From Paracoccus denitrificans (GTDB taxonomy: Bacteria; Pseudomonadota; Alphaproteobacteria; Rhodobacterales; Rhodobacteraceae): a stretch of DNA of 64,000 nucleotides. This document shows positions 53,594 to 62,360 of this stretch, one piece after another. The stretch covers positions 62,001 through 126,000 of the forward strand of contig NZ_FNEA01000010.1 in the NCBI RefSeq assembly GCF_900100045.1. The letters are read 5' to 3'. The notes beneath the pieces were generated by a model. That model saw only the letters and a program-made list of their open reading frames with translations. It was not told where the DNA came from and did not search any database. How positions within the stretch are numbered: the first letter of the stretch is position 1; each line of letters starts with the position of its first letter. The translations under genes and the position numbers were made by a program.

Positions 53594-54580
53594 ATGCCTT
53601 CGATCAACCTCACGATTACCGGGACCGGCAGCTACCTGCCTGCCACGGTGCTGAACTCGACCGATATCGACGACCGCATGGGCTGGGCGCGGGGCGAATG
53701 CGAAGCGCGTTTCGGCATCGCCCGCCGCCATGTCGCCATGCCCGATGAGACCAGTTCGTTCATGGGGGCCGAGGCGGCGCGCCGCGCGATGGAGATGGCG
53801 GGCTGCGGGCCGCAGGACCTGGACCTGATCCTTGGCGCATGCGGGGTGATGGAGCAGCCGATCCCCTCGACCGCGACGCTGGTGCAGGACCGCCTGGGGC
53901 TGGGTCGTTCGGGGATCGCGGCGTTCGACGTGAATGCGACCTGCCTCAGCTTCCTTCAGGCGCTGGACCTTGCGGCCCTGCATGTCCAATGCGGCCGGGT
54001 GCGGCGGGCGCTGGTGTTTTCGTCGGACATCGCATCGGTCGGGCTGGACTGGAATCGGCCCGAGGCTGCCGCGATCTTTGGCGACGGCGCTGCGGCGGTG
54101 GTCGTCGAGGCGGGGGGCAAGGGCGCGGTGCTGGCGCATGATTTCCAGACCTATGCCCATGGCCATGACGCCTGCGTGCTGGCGGCTGGCGGAACGCGCG
54201 TCAATCCGGCGCGCGGCATCGCCCCGGGCGAGGACCGCTTTCGCATGGACGGCGGCAAGGCGTTCAAGCTCGCCTCACGCTATCTGCCGCGCTTTCTGCA
54301 AAGACTGCTGCAAAAGGCCGGGGTGGGGCTGGCGGGCATCGGCTGCATCATTCCGCATCAGGCCAGTGCGCAGGCCCTGCAGCACGCGGCCCGCAACCTG
54401 TGGCTGCCGCCCGGCCGCGTGATCGACATCTTTGCCCGCACCGGCAACCAGATCGCCGCCTCGATCCCGACGGCGCTGGATCATGCGGTGCGCTCGGGGC
54501 GGCTGGTGCGCGGGGACGTCGCGCTGCTGATGGGCACCTCGGCCGGGATTTCGGTCGGCGGTATGATGGTGCGGTTCTGA
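53594..54580 (+). CDS. 3-oxoacyl-ACP synthase III-like condensing enzyme (OleA/FabH family)
   Basis: The 328-residue product has the thiolase-fold catalytic triad Cys117 (NATCLSFLQAL), His255 (IIPHQASAQ) and Asn285 (TGNQIAAS) of the KASIII family, and a late GTSAGISVGG loop. It lacks an obvious acyl-carrier partner in the cluster. Similar enzymes make beta-keto acids from two acyl-CoAs (OleA) or extend fatty-acid and polyketide primers (FabH). It is first gene of a four-gene operon. Confidence 0.9.
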   Translation: MPSINLTITGTGSYLPATVLNSTDIDDRMGWARGECEARFGIARRHVAMPDETSSFMGAEAARRAMEMAGCGPQDLDLILGACGVMEQPIPSTATLVQDRLGLGRSGIAAFDVNATCLSFLQALDLAALHVQCGRVRRALVFSSDIASVGLDWNRPEAAAIFGDGAAAVVVEAGGKGAVLAHDFQTYAHGHDACVLAAGGTRVNPARGIAPGEDRFRMDGGKAFKLASRYLPRFLQRLLQKAGVGLAGIGCIIPHQASAQALQHAARNLWLPPGRVIDIFARTGNQIAASIPTALDHAVRSGRLVRGDVALLMGTSAGISVGGMMVRF

Positions 54581-55512
54581 TGCGGGCGCTGGTGACAGGG
54601 GCCAGCGGCTGCCTGGGCCGCGCATTGGTCGAGCAGTTGTCGGCCCATGGCTGGGATGTCGGCACCACCGCGCGCCAGCCCGTGGCGCTGCCCGGCTTTC
54701 GCGCCGCGGATCTGGCCAGCGCCGACCTGGCCCCGCTGCTGGATGGCATCGACGTGGTCTTTCACTGTGCCGCGCGCAGCTCGGCCTGGGGCACGAGGGA
54801 CGAGTTCCATGCCGCCAACGTGCTGGCGACGCGGCGATTGCTGGACGCGGCCGAGGGGGCAGGGGTCAAGCGCTTTGTCCTTGCATCCTCGCCCAGCATC
54901 TATGCCGACGGCACCGACAGGCTGGACGTGGCCGAGGATGCGCCGCTGCCGGTGCGCCCGCTGTCGCTTTATGCCGAAAGCAAGCGGGCCGCCGAGCGGA
55001 TGGTGCTGGGCCGTGCCGGCGCCATGATCTGCACGGCGATCCGCCCCCGCGCCATCTACGGCCGCCACGACCGCGCACTGCTGCCGCGTGTAATCGACGC
55101 CATGCGGCACGGCCGCTTGCCGATGATCCGGGGCGGGCGGGCGCTGATCGACCTGACGCATCGGCACGATGCGGCTCGGGGGATGATCCTTGCCGCATCG
55201 GGGCCGCGCGGGGGCGTGTGGAACATCACCTCGGGCGAGGCTTTCCGGTTCCGCGACCTGGTCGAGATCATTGCGCGCCGCAGCGGGCTGCCGGTGCGCA
55301 GCCTGCCGCTGCCGCATGGTCTGGCGCGCTGGCTGGCCGGGGCGTCGGAGGGGCTGGCAAGGATGCGGGGCGGAGCCGAGCCGCGGCTGACCTTGCAGGC
55401 CGTGGCGTCGCTGGGCAGCAGCCTGACGCTGGATATCTCGGCCGCGCGCCGGGATCTGGGCTATCGGCCGCAGGTCGGTTTCGAGGAGGGGGTGGCCGAA
55501 TGCTTCGCCTGA
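54580..55512 (+). CDS. NAD-dependent epimerase/reductase (extended SDR)
   Basis: The 310-residue product has the nucleotide-binding GASGCLG (residues 7-13), the catalytic YAESK (Tyr131, Lys135) and Ser upstream (ASSPSIYA). The 3-beta-HSD-like C-terminal half (YGRHDRALLPRVIDAMRHGRLPMI, IDLTHRHDAARGMILA) resembles OleD-type 2-alkyl-3-ketoalkanoate reductases. It probably reduces a beta-keto intermediate made by the preceding gene. Its ATG overlaps the previous stop by one base. Confidence 0.88.
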   Translation: MRALVTGASGCLGRALVEQLSAHGWDVGTTARQPVALPGFRAADLASADLAPLLDGIDVVFHCAARSSAWGTRDEFHAANVLATRRLLDAAEGAGVKRFVLASSPSIYADGTDRLDVAEDAPLPVRPLSLYAESKRAAERMVLGRAGAMICTAIRPRAIYGRHDRALLPRVIDAMRHGRLPMIRGGRALIDLTHRHDAARGMILAASGPRGGVWNITSGEAFRFRDLVEIIARRSGLPVRSLPLPHGLARWLAGASEGLARMRGGAEPRLTLQAVASLGSSLTLDISAARRDLGYRPQVGFEEGVAECFA

Positions 55513-56282
55513 CCACGCTGAAGATCGGCGAGTGCCGCGCCCCCGCCTGGGGCGCGGGGCTGCCCGGACTGGGCGGCGCCACTTTCCCGGCGCTGGCGAC
55601 GCTGATCGAAACCGAAAGCGCCTGCGTCCTGGTCGATACCGGCTATGGCCCCGCGTTTTTCACGGCGACGCGCCGCTTTCCGGCCCGGCTGTATCGCTGG
55701 CTGACCCCGGTCCGGCTGCCGGCGCAGGAACAGTTGCTGCGCCGATTGCCGCGCCTGCCGGATCTGGTGTTCCTGACGCATATGCATGCCGATCACAGCG
55801 CCGGGCTGATCGACCTGCCCGCCGGCATTCCGGTCATGGCCTCGGCCGAGGCGATCGCCGAGCTGCATGCGCTTGGCGATCTGGCGAGTATTCGCGCCGC
55901 CTGCCCGCCGCTTTTGCGCGACGCGATCCTGGCGCGCGATCCGCACCCGGTCGAGGCGCGCCCGGCGATCCCGACGGGCCTGCCCGAATTTCCGCAAGGC
56001 CGCGATCTTTTGGGCGACGGTCGCCTGATCGCGGTGCCTTTGCCGGGCCACGGCACCGGGCAGATGGGGCTGTGGCTGCCCGAGGCCGCGCGCTTTCTGG
56101 TCGCCGATGCCGCCTATGGCCGCGCCATGCTGCGCCAGGATCGCCTGCCGCCCGGCCCGGTGCTGGCGCGCCTGGGCGATGCCGCCGCCTATCGCCGGAC
56201 CTTCGCCCGGCTGCGCGCGCTGATGCAGCGCCGCCCCGACATCACCATCGACCCGTCGCATTGCCCCGAGACCGCCAGATGA
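55500..56282 (+). CDS. Metallo-beta-lactamase-fold hydrolase
   Basis: The 260-residue product has the MBL metal-binding signature THMHADHSAG (His94, His96, Asp98, His99), then PLPGHGTGQMGLW with a further His, and later LVADAAYG. Typical MBL hydrolases act on thioesters, lactones or glyoxal adducts. Its ATG at 55500 has GAGGAGG about 7 bases upstream and overlaps the epimerase stop by 13 bases. In this operon it could cleave an acyl-thioester or lactone product; this is inference. Confidence 0.88.
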   Translation: MLRLTTLKIGECRAPAWGAGLPGLGGATFPALATLIETESACVLVDTGYGPAFFTATRRFPARLYRWLTPVRLPAQEQLLRRLPRLPDLVFLTHMHADHSAGLIDLPAGIPVMASAEAIAELHALGDLASIRAACPPLLRDAILARDPHPVEARPAIPTGLPEFPQGRDLLGDGRLIAVPLPGHGTGQMGLWLPEAARFLVADAAYGRAMLRQDRLPPGPVLARLGDAAAYRRTFARLRALMQRRPDITIDPSHCPETAR

Positions 56283-57559
56283 GCCTGACCGCATTCCTGC
56301 ACAGCCGCTATGGGCGCGGCTTCGCCTCTCGCACCGAAATCGAGGCGCATCACGCCGCCGCCTTTCGCCGGTTCCGCGCGCAGGTCATGCCGCGCTCGCC
56401 GTTCTATCGCGGCATGGCCGAACTGCCGCTGGAAGATCTGCCGCGCATGGACAAGGCCCGGTTGATGGCGAATTTCTCGGCCATCAACACCTGCGGCATC
56501 GACCATGACACGGCGATGCGGACCGCCATCCGCGCCGAGACCGGCCGCGATTTTCGCCCGTTGATCGGCGAGGTTTCGGTGGGGCTGTCGACCGGCACCT
56601 CGGGACAGCGCGGCCTGTTTCTGGCGACGCCGCGCGAAAGGCGGCTGTGGGCCGCGATCATGCTGGGGCGCTATTGGCCGGAGCTGTGGCGCCGCCAGCG
56701 CGTGGCGTTCTTCATGCGTGCCGACAACGCGCTTTATCGCAGCCTGTCGAATGCGCTGGTCCGCTTCGAGTTCTTCGACCTGCTGTTGCCGTTCGAGGAA
56801 CACCTTTCCGCGCTGGCCGGGCTGAATCCCAGCGTGCTGATCGCGCCTGCACGGATTCTGGCGATGCTGGCCGAGCGGCAGGTGGCCGGCCGGATTTCCC
56901 TGTCGCCGCGGCGGGTGATCTCGGTGGCCGAGACGCTGTCGCCCGACGACGCGGCGCTGATCGGGCAAGCCTTCCGCATCCGCGTCGATCAGGTCTATCA
57001 GGCGACCGAGGGCGTTCTGGCGATGACCTGCCGGGCGGGCAACCTGCATCTGAACGAGCGCTGGCTGCGCATCGACCGCGACGTGATCGATCGGGCGACG
57101 GGCGCCTTCTGCCCGGTCATCCACGACTTCACCCGCGAAAGCCTGCCGATCCTGAACCATCGCCTGGATGACGTGCTGATCCCCGATCCCGACCCTTGCC
57201 CTTGCGGCTGCGCCAGCCAGCGCATCGCCCGCATCGAGGGGCGCGAGGACGATATCCTGTGGTGGGCCTCGGCCGCGGGGCCGCGCATGGTCACGTCCGA
57301 GGCGATCCGAACCGCCATCGCCTGCCTGCCGCAGCCTTTGCGCGACTATCGGGTGATCCAGCGCGGCAGGGGGCTGCATATCTGGCTGGATGATGCCGCA
57401 TCGGGGGCCGATACGGCGCTGGGGGCCAGCCTGGCGGGGCTGGCACGGCAGATGGGCTGCCAATTGCCCGAGCTTGCCTTTCATCGCGGCCTGCCGCCGG
57501 AATCCGACGCCAAGCGCCGCCGGATCCGGGTCGAGCCGGACGCCATCGCCCCACGGTGA
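56279..57559 (+). CDS. F390-synthetase-like adenylate-forming enzyme
   Basis: The 426-residue product resembles the phenylacetate-CoA ligase/coenzyme F390 synthetase branch of ANL enzymes, with the phosphate-binding STGTSGQRGLF (residues 104-114), YQATEGVLAMTC in the adenylate-binding region and a CPCGCASQRIARIEGREDDI block. It should activate a carboxylic acid as an acyl-adenylate. It is last in the operon and overlaps the MBL gene by ATGA. Coenzyme F390 synthesis is not expected in this organism. Confidence 0.85.
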   Translation: MSLTAFLHSRYGRGFASRTEIEAHHAAAFRRFRAQVMPRSPFYRGMAELPLEDLPRMDKARLMANFSAINTCGIDHDTAMRTAIRAETGRDFRPLIGEVSVGLSTGTSGQRGLFLATPRERRLWAAIMLGRYWPELWRRQRVAFFMRADNALYRSLSNALVRFEFFDLLLPFEEHLSALAGLNPSVLIAPARILAMLAERQVAGRISLSPRRVISVAETLSPDDAALIGQAFRIRVDQVYQATEGVLAMTCRAGNLHLNERWLRIDRDVIDRATGAFCPVIHDFTRESLPILNHRLDDVLIPDPDPCPCGCASQRIARIEGREDDILWWASAAGPRMVTSEAIRTAIACLPQPLRDYRVIQRGRGLHIWLDDAASGADTALGASLAGLARQMGCQLPELAFHRGLPPESDAKRRRIRVEPDAIAPR

Positions 57560-57674
57560 TGGCGGCGCTGATCGGCGTACCCGGGCAGCCTGCTGTCCGC
57601 CGTCGATGGCGCAGGGAACCCGGCGGAACCATCGGCCGATCCCAGCGCCTGCGCCAGCCGGCGGGGCCGAAAGC

Positions 57675-58664
57675 CTAGCAGACGGCCGTAGATTGCCGGA
57701 CGACCAGCTCCGGCAGTTCCGCCGCGACCGTCCTGCTGGTGCCCTCGATGCGGTCAAACAGCAGATGGACCGCCGCCTCGGCGACTGCCGGCAGGTGCAG
57801 GTCGACAGCCGTCAGCGGGGGCTGGGACAGCTTGGCCCTGAGCCCGTCATAGCGGGTCACGATGCGCAATTGATCGGGAATCACCCGTCCCAGTTCATGC
57901 GCCGCCCGAACCGCGCCGCTGGCAAAGGCGTCGACGGCGGCGAATATCCCGTCGATCGAGGGATCGTCGCGCAACAGCCGCAGCGTCTCGCGATAGCCGA
58001 TCTCCTCGCCTTCCTCCTCGCTCAGCTTCAGCAGCCTGTCCGGGGACGCGGCCAGGGTGCGAAAGGCTGCCTCGGCCTCGATCTGGCTGGTCCGCGGGGC
58101 CGAGCCGATCAGCGCGGCGATGTGGCGGCACCCCTGCCGGGCCAGGTGGTCCAGCAGCATCGCGGCCGTCTCGCCCGAGCGCATGTCCACGGCGGGAATG
58201 TCGGGCCGGCCGGGCACCGTTCCGACCGAGACGATGGGGGTCTTGCGCTGCTCGAAATGGGCGACCAGCGGGTCGTCGCGCATCGGCTCGACCAGGATCA
58301 CGCCGTCGAACCCGACCGAAGCATAGCCTTTCCCGGCGGGATGCGGGGGGATCAGGCACAGCGCCAGGTCGCGGGTCAGGGCCGAGATGGCCGCAGAGGC
58401 CGCGATCTCCATCAGAAAGCCCAGCCGCGACGGTCCGGCCGCGACGGCGAAGGGCATGGACGAGGCCAGCGCGATGGTCCCGTTTCGCCCGCTGCGCAGG
58501 GCGCGCGCCATGCTGCTGGGATGATAACCCATCTGTTCCGCCAGCGCGTGGATGCGCTTGCTGGTTTCGGGGTCCACGCGCCGCCGGCCGCTGAAGGCAT
58601 GCGAAACGGTGGTGACCGACACCCCCGCCGCCCTGGCCAGATCCGAGATGGTGGGCTTGCTCAA
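57675..58664 (-). CDS. LacI family transcriptional regulator
   Basis: The 329-residue product has the LacI helix-turn-helix TISDLARAAGVSVTTVSHAFSGRRRVDPETSKRI at its start and a periplasmic-binding-protein-like effector domain. I chose the TTG at 58664 with GAGGA just upstream because it starts the protein two residues before the HTH, as usual in LacI; the ATG at 58700 would start inside the operator region and lacks a ribosome-binding site. Divergent from the NCS2 permease operon, which it likely controls. Confidence 0.88.
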   Translation of the reverse strand: MSKPTISDLARAAGVSVTTVSHAFSGRRRVDPETSKRIHALAEQMGYHPSSMARALRSGRNGTIALASSMPFAVAAGPSRLGFLMEIAASAAISALTRDLALCLIPPHPAGKGYASVGFDGVILVEPMRDDPLVAHFEQRKTPIVSVGTVPGRPDIPAVDMRSGETAAMLLDHLARQGCRHIAALIGSAPRTSQIEAEAAFRTLAASPDRLLKLSEEEGEEIGYRETLRLLRDDPSIDGIFAAVDAFASGAVRAAHELGRVIPDQLRIVTRYDGLRAKLSQPPLTAVDLHLPAVAEAAVHLLFDRIEGTSRTVAAELPELVVRQSTAVC

Positions 58665-58702
58665 ACCGTCCTCATTCCCCGTTTGTGGGCAGTCTAGCAT
58701 GA

Positions 58703-58721
58703 CAAAACGATTTGCACGAAT
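58703..58721. promoter_or_regulatory. Putative LacI operator, copy 1
   Basis: CAAAACGATTTGCACGAAT, part of the near-palindrome CGATT-N6-AATCG. It repeats 45 bases downstream with one mismatch. Confidence 0.65.
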
Positions 58722-58747
58722 CGAAAGGCGTGCTAGTCGTAGGGAAG

Positions 58748-58771
58748 CAAAACGATTTGCATGAATGCAAA
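58748..58771. promoter_or_regulatory. Putative LacI operator, copy 2
   Basis: CAAAACGATTTGCATGAAT (58748-58766) is a direct repeat of copy 1; its end forms the perfect palindrome TTTGCAT-GA-ATGCAAA (58756-58771), 27 bases before the permease ATG. Two spaced sites suit looping or cooperative LacI binding. Confidence 0.7.
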
Positions 58772-58797
58772 CACCCACCCAACAACAGGGAAGACAC

Positions 58798-60129
58798 ATG
58801 ACATCGCAAAGAACCCCAACCGATCCGGTCGATGAGGTCCTGCCGCTCAAGGACCTGATTCTCTATGGCTTTCAGCATGTGCTGGTGATGGCCGCATCGC
58901 CGATCACGGCGGTATTCCTGGTCGCGCAGACGCTGGGCTTCGATTCGGCGCTGACCGTCTCGATCATCAGCGCGACGTTTCTTGTCTGCGGCATCGGCTC
59001 GATCCTGCAAAGCTTCGGGACGGCCGGTTTCGGCGCGCGCCTGCCCTTCATCATGGTGCCCGGCGGGGCCCCCATCGCGATCTTTCTGGCCATCGCCAAC
59101 CAGACCGACGTGCAGACCGCCGTCGGTGCGGTGCTGATGACGGGGGCGTTCTATTTCCTGGCCTTGCCGGTCTTTCGCCGGCTGCTGCGCTTTTTCCCGC
59201 CCATCGTGGTCGGCACCATGCTGCTGCTGGTGGCGGTGAACCTGGTCAAGATCTATGGCGGCACGATCACCGGCCGCTCGGGCAGCGCGGATTTTGCCGA
59301 TCCGGTCAATGTCGGGCTGGCGCTGGCGACCATCGCCCTGACGGTGATCTTCTCGCGCATCTTCACCGGCACCCTGCAGCGCATCTCGGTGATGCTGGGG
59401 CTGATCGCGGGCACGCTGCTGGCCGCGGCCCTGGGCCGGTTGGACATGACGGGCGTGATGCAGGGCTCGTTCATCGCGGTGCCGCAGCCGTTTCCGTTCG
59501 GGATGCCGAAATTCGACGTCATCGCCGCGCTGCCGCTGATCATCTTTTCCATCATCTCGATGGCCGAGGCGACCGGCCAGACCATCGCCACCGCCGAGAT
59601 CGTGGACCGCAAGGGCGACGCCCATGCCATCGTGCCGCGCACCATCCGGGGCGATGCGGCGATGTCGCTCCTGGGGGGCATGTTCGGCACCTCGCTGATC
59701 ATCACCTCGGGCGAGAACGTGGGCATCGTCCGCGCGACGGGCGTGCGCTCGCGCTATGTCACGGCCATGGCGGGGGTGATCCTCGTCCTGATCGCGCTGA
59801 TCGCGCCGATCTCGCGGCTGGCAAGCGTGCTGCCCGGGCCGGTCGTCGGCGGCACGGCGGTCATCGTCTTCTCGATCATCGGGGTGATCGGCATCCATGT
59901 CCTCAGCCGCGTCGATCTGCGCGAGCACGGGGCGATGTTCACCCTGGCCTCGGGGCTGGCGATGGGGCTGATGCCGATCCTGGTGCCCGGCATCTACAGC
60001 CAGTTCCCGCAATGGTCGCAGATGATCCTGGGCAACGGGCTGGCCATGGGCACGATCACGGCGGCGGTGGTCAACGCGCTCTTCCAGTTCAAGGCGCCGA
60101 ACTCTCTCGACCACAAGGAGCATGCCTGA
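58798..60129 (+). CDS. NCS2 family uracil/xanthine-type permease
   Basis: The 443-residue product has about 14 helices with NCS2 signatures: GFQHVLVM in helix 1, GFGARLPFIMVPGGAPIA, SMAEATGQT (the substrate Glu), and ITSGENVGIVRATGV. These are nucleobase:H+ symporters for uracil, xanthine or uric acid. The start at 58798 has AGGGAAG upstream. The operon with a zinc amidohydrolase suggests import and hydrolysis of a nucleobase or related heterocycle. Confidence 0.93.
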   Translation: MTSQRTPTDPVDEVLPLKDLILYGFQHVLVMAASPITAVFLVAQTLGFDSALTVSIISATFLVCGIGSILQSFGTAGFGARLPFIMVPGGAPIAIFLAIANQTDVQTAVGAVLMTGAFYFLALPVFRRLLRFFPPIVVGTMLLLVAVNLVKIYGGTITGRSGSADFADPVNVGLALATIALTVIFSRIFTGTLQRISVMLGLIAGTLLAAALGRLDMTGVMQGSFIAVPQPFPFGMPKFDVIAALPLIIFSIISMAEATGQTIATAEIVDRKGDAHAIVPRTIRGDAAMSLLGGMFGTSLIITSGENVGIVRATGVRSRYVTAMAGVILVLIALIAPISRLASVLPGPVVGGTAVIVFSIIGVIGIHVLSRVDLREHGAMFTLASGLAMGLMPILVPGIYSQFPQWSQMILGNGLAMGTITAAVVNALFQFKAPNSLDHKEHA

Positions 60130-61526
60130 TGACCGACCTGCGCCGGACCTTCGCCGCGACCGATGACCTGATCGTCGCGCCGGGCCGCCTGCTGCTGGGC
60201 CATGGGCCGCAATCCGACATGGCCGTGCTGCTGCGTGACGGCCGCTTTGCCGAGATCGGCGAGCGCGCCGCATTGCGCGCGCGCCATCCGGCGGCGCGGC
60301 TGGCCGAGATGCCCGGCCACCTGATGATGCCGGGCTTCATCGACACCCACACCCACCTGACGCAATCGCTGGGCAAGTCGCTGGTCTTTGGCGAGCCCTC
60401 CGAGATCTTTCGCCGCATCTGGGTGCCGCTGGAGGGCAGCCTGGACGAGCATATGGTCTATCTGTCCTCGAAGCTGGCGGCGCTGGAATGCCTGCGCGGC
60501 GGCTTCACGACGGCGGTCGACGCCGGCACCCGCTCGGCCGGGCATATCGGCAAGCTGGTCCAGGCCTCGCGCGAGGCCGGGCTGCGGCTGGTCGTCGCGC
60601 AGATCTGCAACGACCTGGGCGGCGCGGCGCAGGTCCCCGGACGCGCCGAGATCCTGTGCCGGGCCGAGGCGCATCTGGCCGCCTATCAGGGCGATCCGCT
60701 GATCCATGCCTCGCTGGCGATCTCGATCCCCGAGGTGGCCAGCGACGCGATGCTGCGCGACATATCGCAGATGGCGGCGGGGGCGGGCGTTACATTCCAG
60801 ACCCATGTGAACGAGCATCTGGTCGCGGTCGAACGCTCGCTGGTCGCGAACGGCCGCCGCCCGCTGGAGCATCTGGCCCATGTCGGCGCGCTGGGCCCGC
60901 AGACGCTGATCGCGCATTCCACGCTGGTCACGCCGTCCGAGCTGAACCTGCTACGCGATACCGGCACTGCCGTTGCCTACAACCCCGTCGCCTCGGTCTG
61001 GAAGGGCAATGCGGTTGCGCCCGCGTTGCAGATGCAGGCGCTTGGCATCCGCTTCGGGCTGGGCACCGACGGCACCCGCGCCGACGGCTTCCGGCTGATG
61101 GATGCGGCCGAGACCATGCAGCGCGTGGGCTACGGCCTCGCTTCGGGCGACAGTTCCTGCGGCGGGGGCTGGCTGTGGCTGGATGCGGCGACGCGGATGG
61201 CGGCCGATGCCAGCGGGCTTTCCGCCGTGACCGGGCGCATCGCCGAAGGATTGGCCGCCGATTTCCTGCTGGTCGATCTGGACCGGCCCGAGCTCACTCC
61301 CTCGCACGACCTGTCCTGGGAACTGGTGCGTTATGGCAACCGCGACCAGATCGACGCGGTGTTCACGAATGGCCGGTTGCGGATGGTGCAGGGCTGGCCG
61401 GTCGACTGGGACGCGCGCGCCCTGATGGCCGAGATTCGGGAACTTGCCGCCCCGGCCATCGCCGCCGCGCCGATCCAGCGTATCCATCCCACGGCCGACA
61501 GCCTGATCGCAACGAGGCATGCGTGA
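60129..61526 (+). CDS. Zinc-dependent amidohydrolase (deaminase-like)
   Basis: The 465-residue product is an ATZ/TRZ-type amidohydrolase: HxH metal ligands at His74 and His76 (GFIDTHTHLTQ), a further His in THVNEH (His226, with Glu229), AHSTLV (His263) and GLGTDGT (Asp314). The HxH, His/Glu, His, Asp pattern fits cyclic deaminases such as guanine or hydroxyatrazine deaminase, not a dihydroorotase. The substrate is probably an imported nucleobase or triazine-like compound. TGATG overlap with the permease. Confidence 0.9.
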   Translation: MTDLRRTFAATDDLIVAPGRLLLGHGPQSDMAVLLRDGRFAEIGERAALRARHPAARLAEMPGHLMMPGFIDTHTHLTQSLGKSLVFGEPSEIFRRIWVPLEGSLDEHMVYLSSKLAALECLRGGFTTAVDAGTRSAGHIGKLVQASREAGLRLVVAQICNDLGGAAQVPGRAEILCRAEAHLAAYQGDPLIHASLAISIPEVASDAMLRDISQMAAGAGVTFQTHVNEHLVAVERSLVANGRRPLEHLAHVGALGPQTLIAHSTLVTPSELNLLRDTGTAVAYNPVASVWKGNAVAPALQMQALGIRFGLGTDGTRADGFRLMDAAETMQRVGYGLASGDSSCGGGWLWLDAATRMAADASGLSAVTGRIAEGLAADFLLVDLDRPELTPSHDLSWELVRYGNRDQIDAVFTNGRLRMVQGWPVDWDARALMAEIRELAAPAIAAAPIQRIHPTADSLIATRHA

Positions 61527-62233
61527 CACTTTCCGTCTTTCTGGCCCTGTCGCTGCTGGTCGGCGCCTCTGCCTTCGTCCAGGGCGCGGTCGGCATCGGC
61601 TTTGCCCTGATCATGGCGCCGATCTTCGGCCTTATCGATGCAAGCTACCTGCCCGTGACGCTGCTGATCCTGATGCTGCCGCTGAATTTCCTGGTCGCCT
61701 GGCGCGAGCGGGCCTCGATCGACCGGCGCGGGGCGAGCTGGATCACGGTGGGGCGCTTCTTCGGCACCTTCCTGGGCATGGCGGTGCTGGTCGCGCTGTC
61801 GGTGCGGCAGCTCGAGATCGCGGTGGGCCTGCTGACCGTGCTGGCCGCGGTGGTTGCGCTGCTTTCGCCGCCCTTTTCGCCGCGCCCGCAAGCGTCGCTG
61901 GGCGTCGGGCTGTTCACCGGCGTGACGGAAACCGCGACCGGCATCGGCGGCCCGCCGCTGGCGTTGCTGTATCAGCATTCCTCCGGCCCGGTGCTGCGCT
62001 CGACCGTCGCGGCCTGCTTTCTGGTCGGCGAGGTGATCTCGCTGGTCATCCTGCTGATTGCGGGGCGGATCGGGCAGGATCAGGCGCTTGCGGCGCTGCT
62101 GCTGATACCGGCGGTCCTGATCGGCAGCGGGCTGTCGCGCCGCGTGCATTCCCGCATCAACGGTCCGGCATTGCGGCTGGCGGTGCTGATCTTCTCGATC
62201 GTCAGCGGGGCGGCGCTGGTGGTGAAGGGGTGA
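61523..62233 (+). CDS. TauE/SafE family sulfite/anion exporter-like membrane protein
   Basis: The 236-residue product has about 7-8 helices with GAVGIGFALIMAPIFGLID and GVTETATGIGGPPLALLYQHSSG, the paired TauE/SafE signature. It starts at a GTG overlapping the amidohydrolase stop as GTGA. TauE proteins export sulfite or sulfoacetate, or take up organic anions. Its place in this operon is unexplained; it may export a product anion. Confidence 0.85.
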   Translation: MTLSVFLALSLLVGASAFVQGAVGIGFALIMAPIFGLIDASYLPVTLLILMLPLNFLVAWRERASIDRRGASWITVGRFFGTFLGMAVLVALSVRQLEIAVGLLTVLAAVVALLSPPFSPRPQASLGVGLFTGVTETATGIGGPPLALLYQHSSGPVLRSTVAACFLVGEVISLVILLIAGRIGQDQALAALLLIPAVLIGSGLSRRVHSRINGPALRLAVLIFSIVSGAALVVKG

Positions 62234-62235
62234 TC

Positions 62236-62260
62236 GGGCCGCGCTTTTCCCTTGCGGCCC
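62236..62260 (+). terminator. Stem-loop after the TauE-like gene
   Basis: GGGCCGC (62236-62242) pairs with GCGGCCC (62254-62260) around an 11-base T-containing loop, directly after the TauE stop. No terminal T run, so function is tentative. Confidence 0.45.
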
Positions 62261-62305
62261 GGCGGGGTGCCGGAGCTTCCGCACGATTTGCCGGATGAGA
62301 AAAGC

Positions 62306-62339
62306 GTCCGCCACGCACCGGGCTGGGTGCGTGGCGGAC
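62306..62339 (-). terminator. Strong hairpin terminator of the racemase-fold gene
   Basis: GTCCGCCACGCACC (62306-62319) pairs perfectly with GGTGCGTGGCGGAC (62326-62339), a 14-bp stem with a 6-base loop. On the minus strand it is followed by GCTTTTCTC, so it terminates the transcript from the NCS1/racemase-fold side. Confidence 0.85.
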
Positions 62340-62360
62340 TGCCGCATTCGTGACGGCGGC

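Noticed and set aside
56279..57559. Coenzyme F390 synthetase or phenylacetate-CoA ligase as the literal function of the adenylating enzyme
   Set aside because: No F420 genes and no phenylacetate catabolic genes are present; the operon context points to a different acyl substrate.
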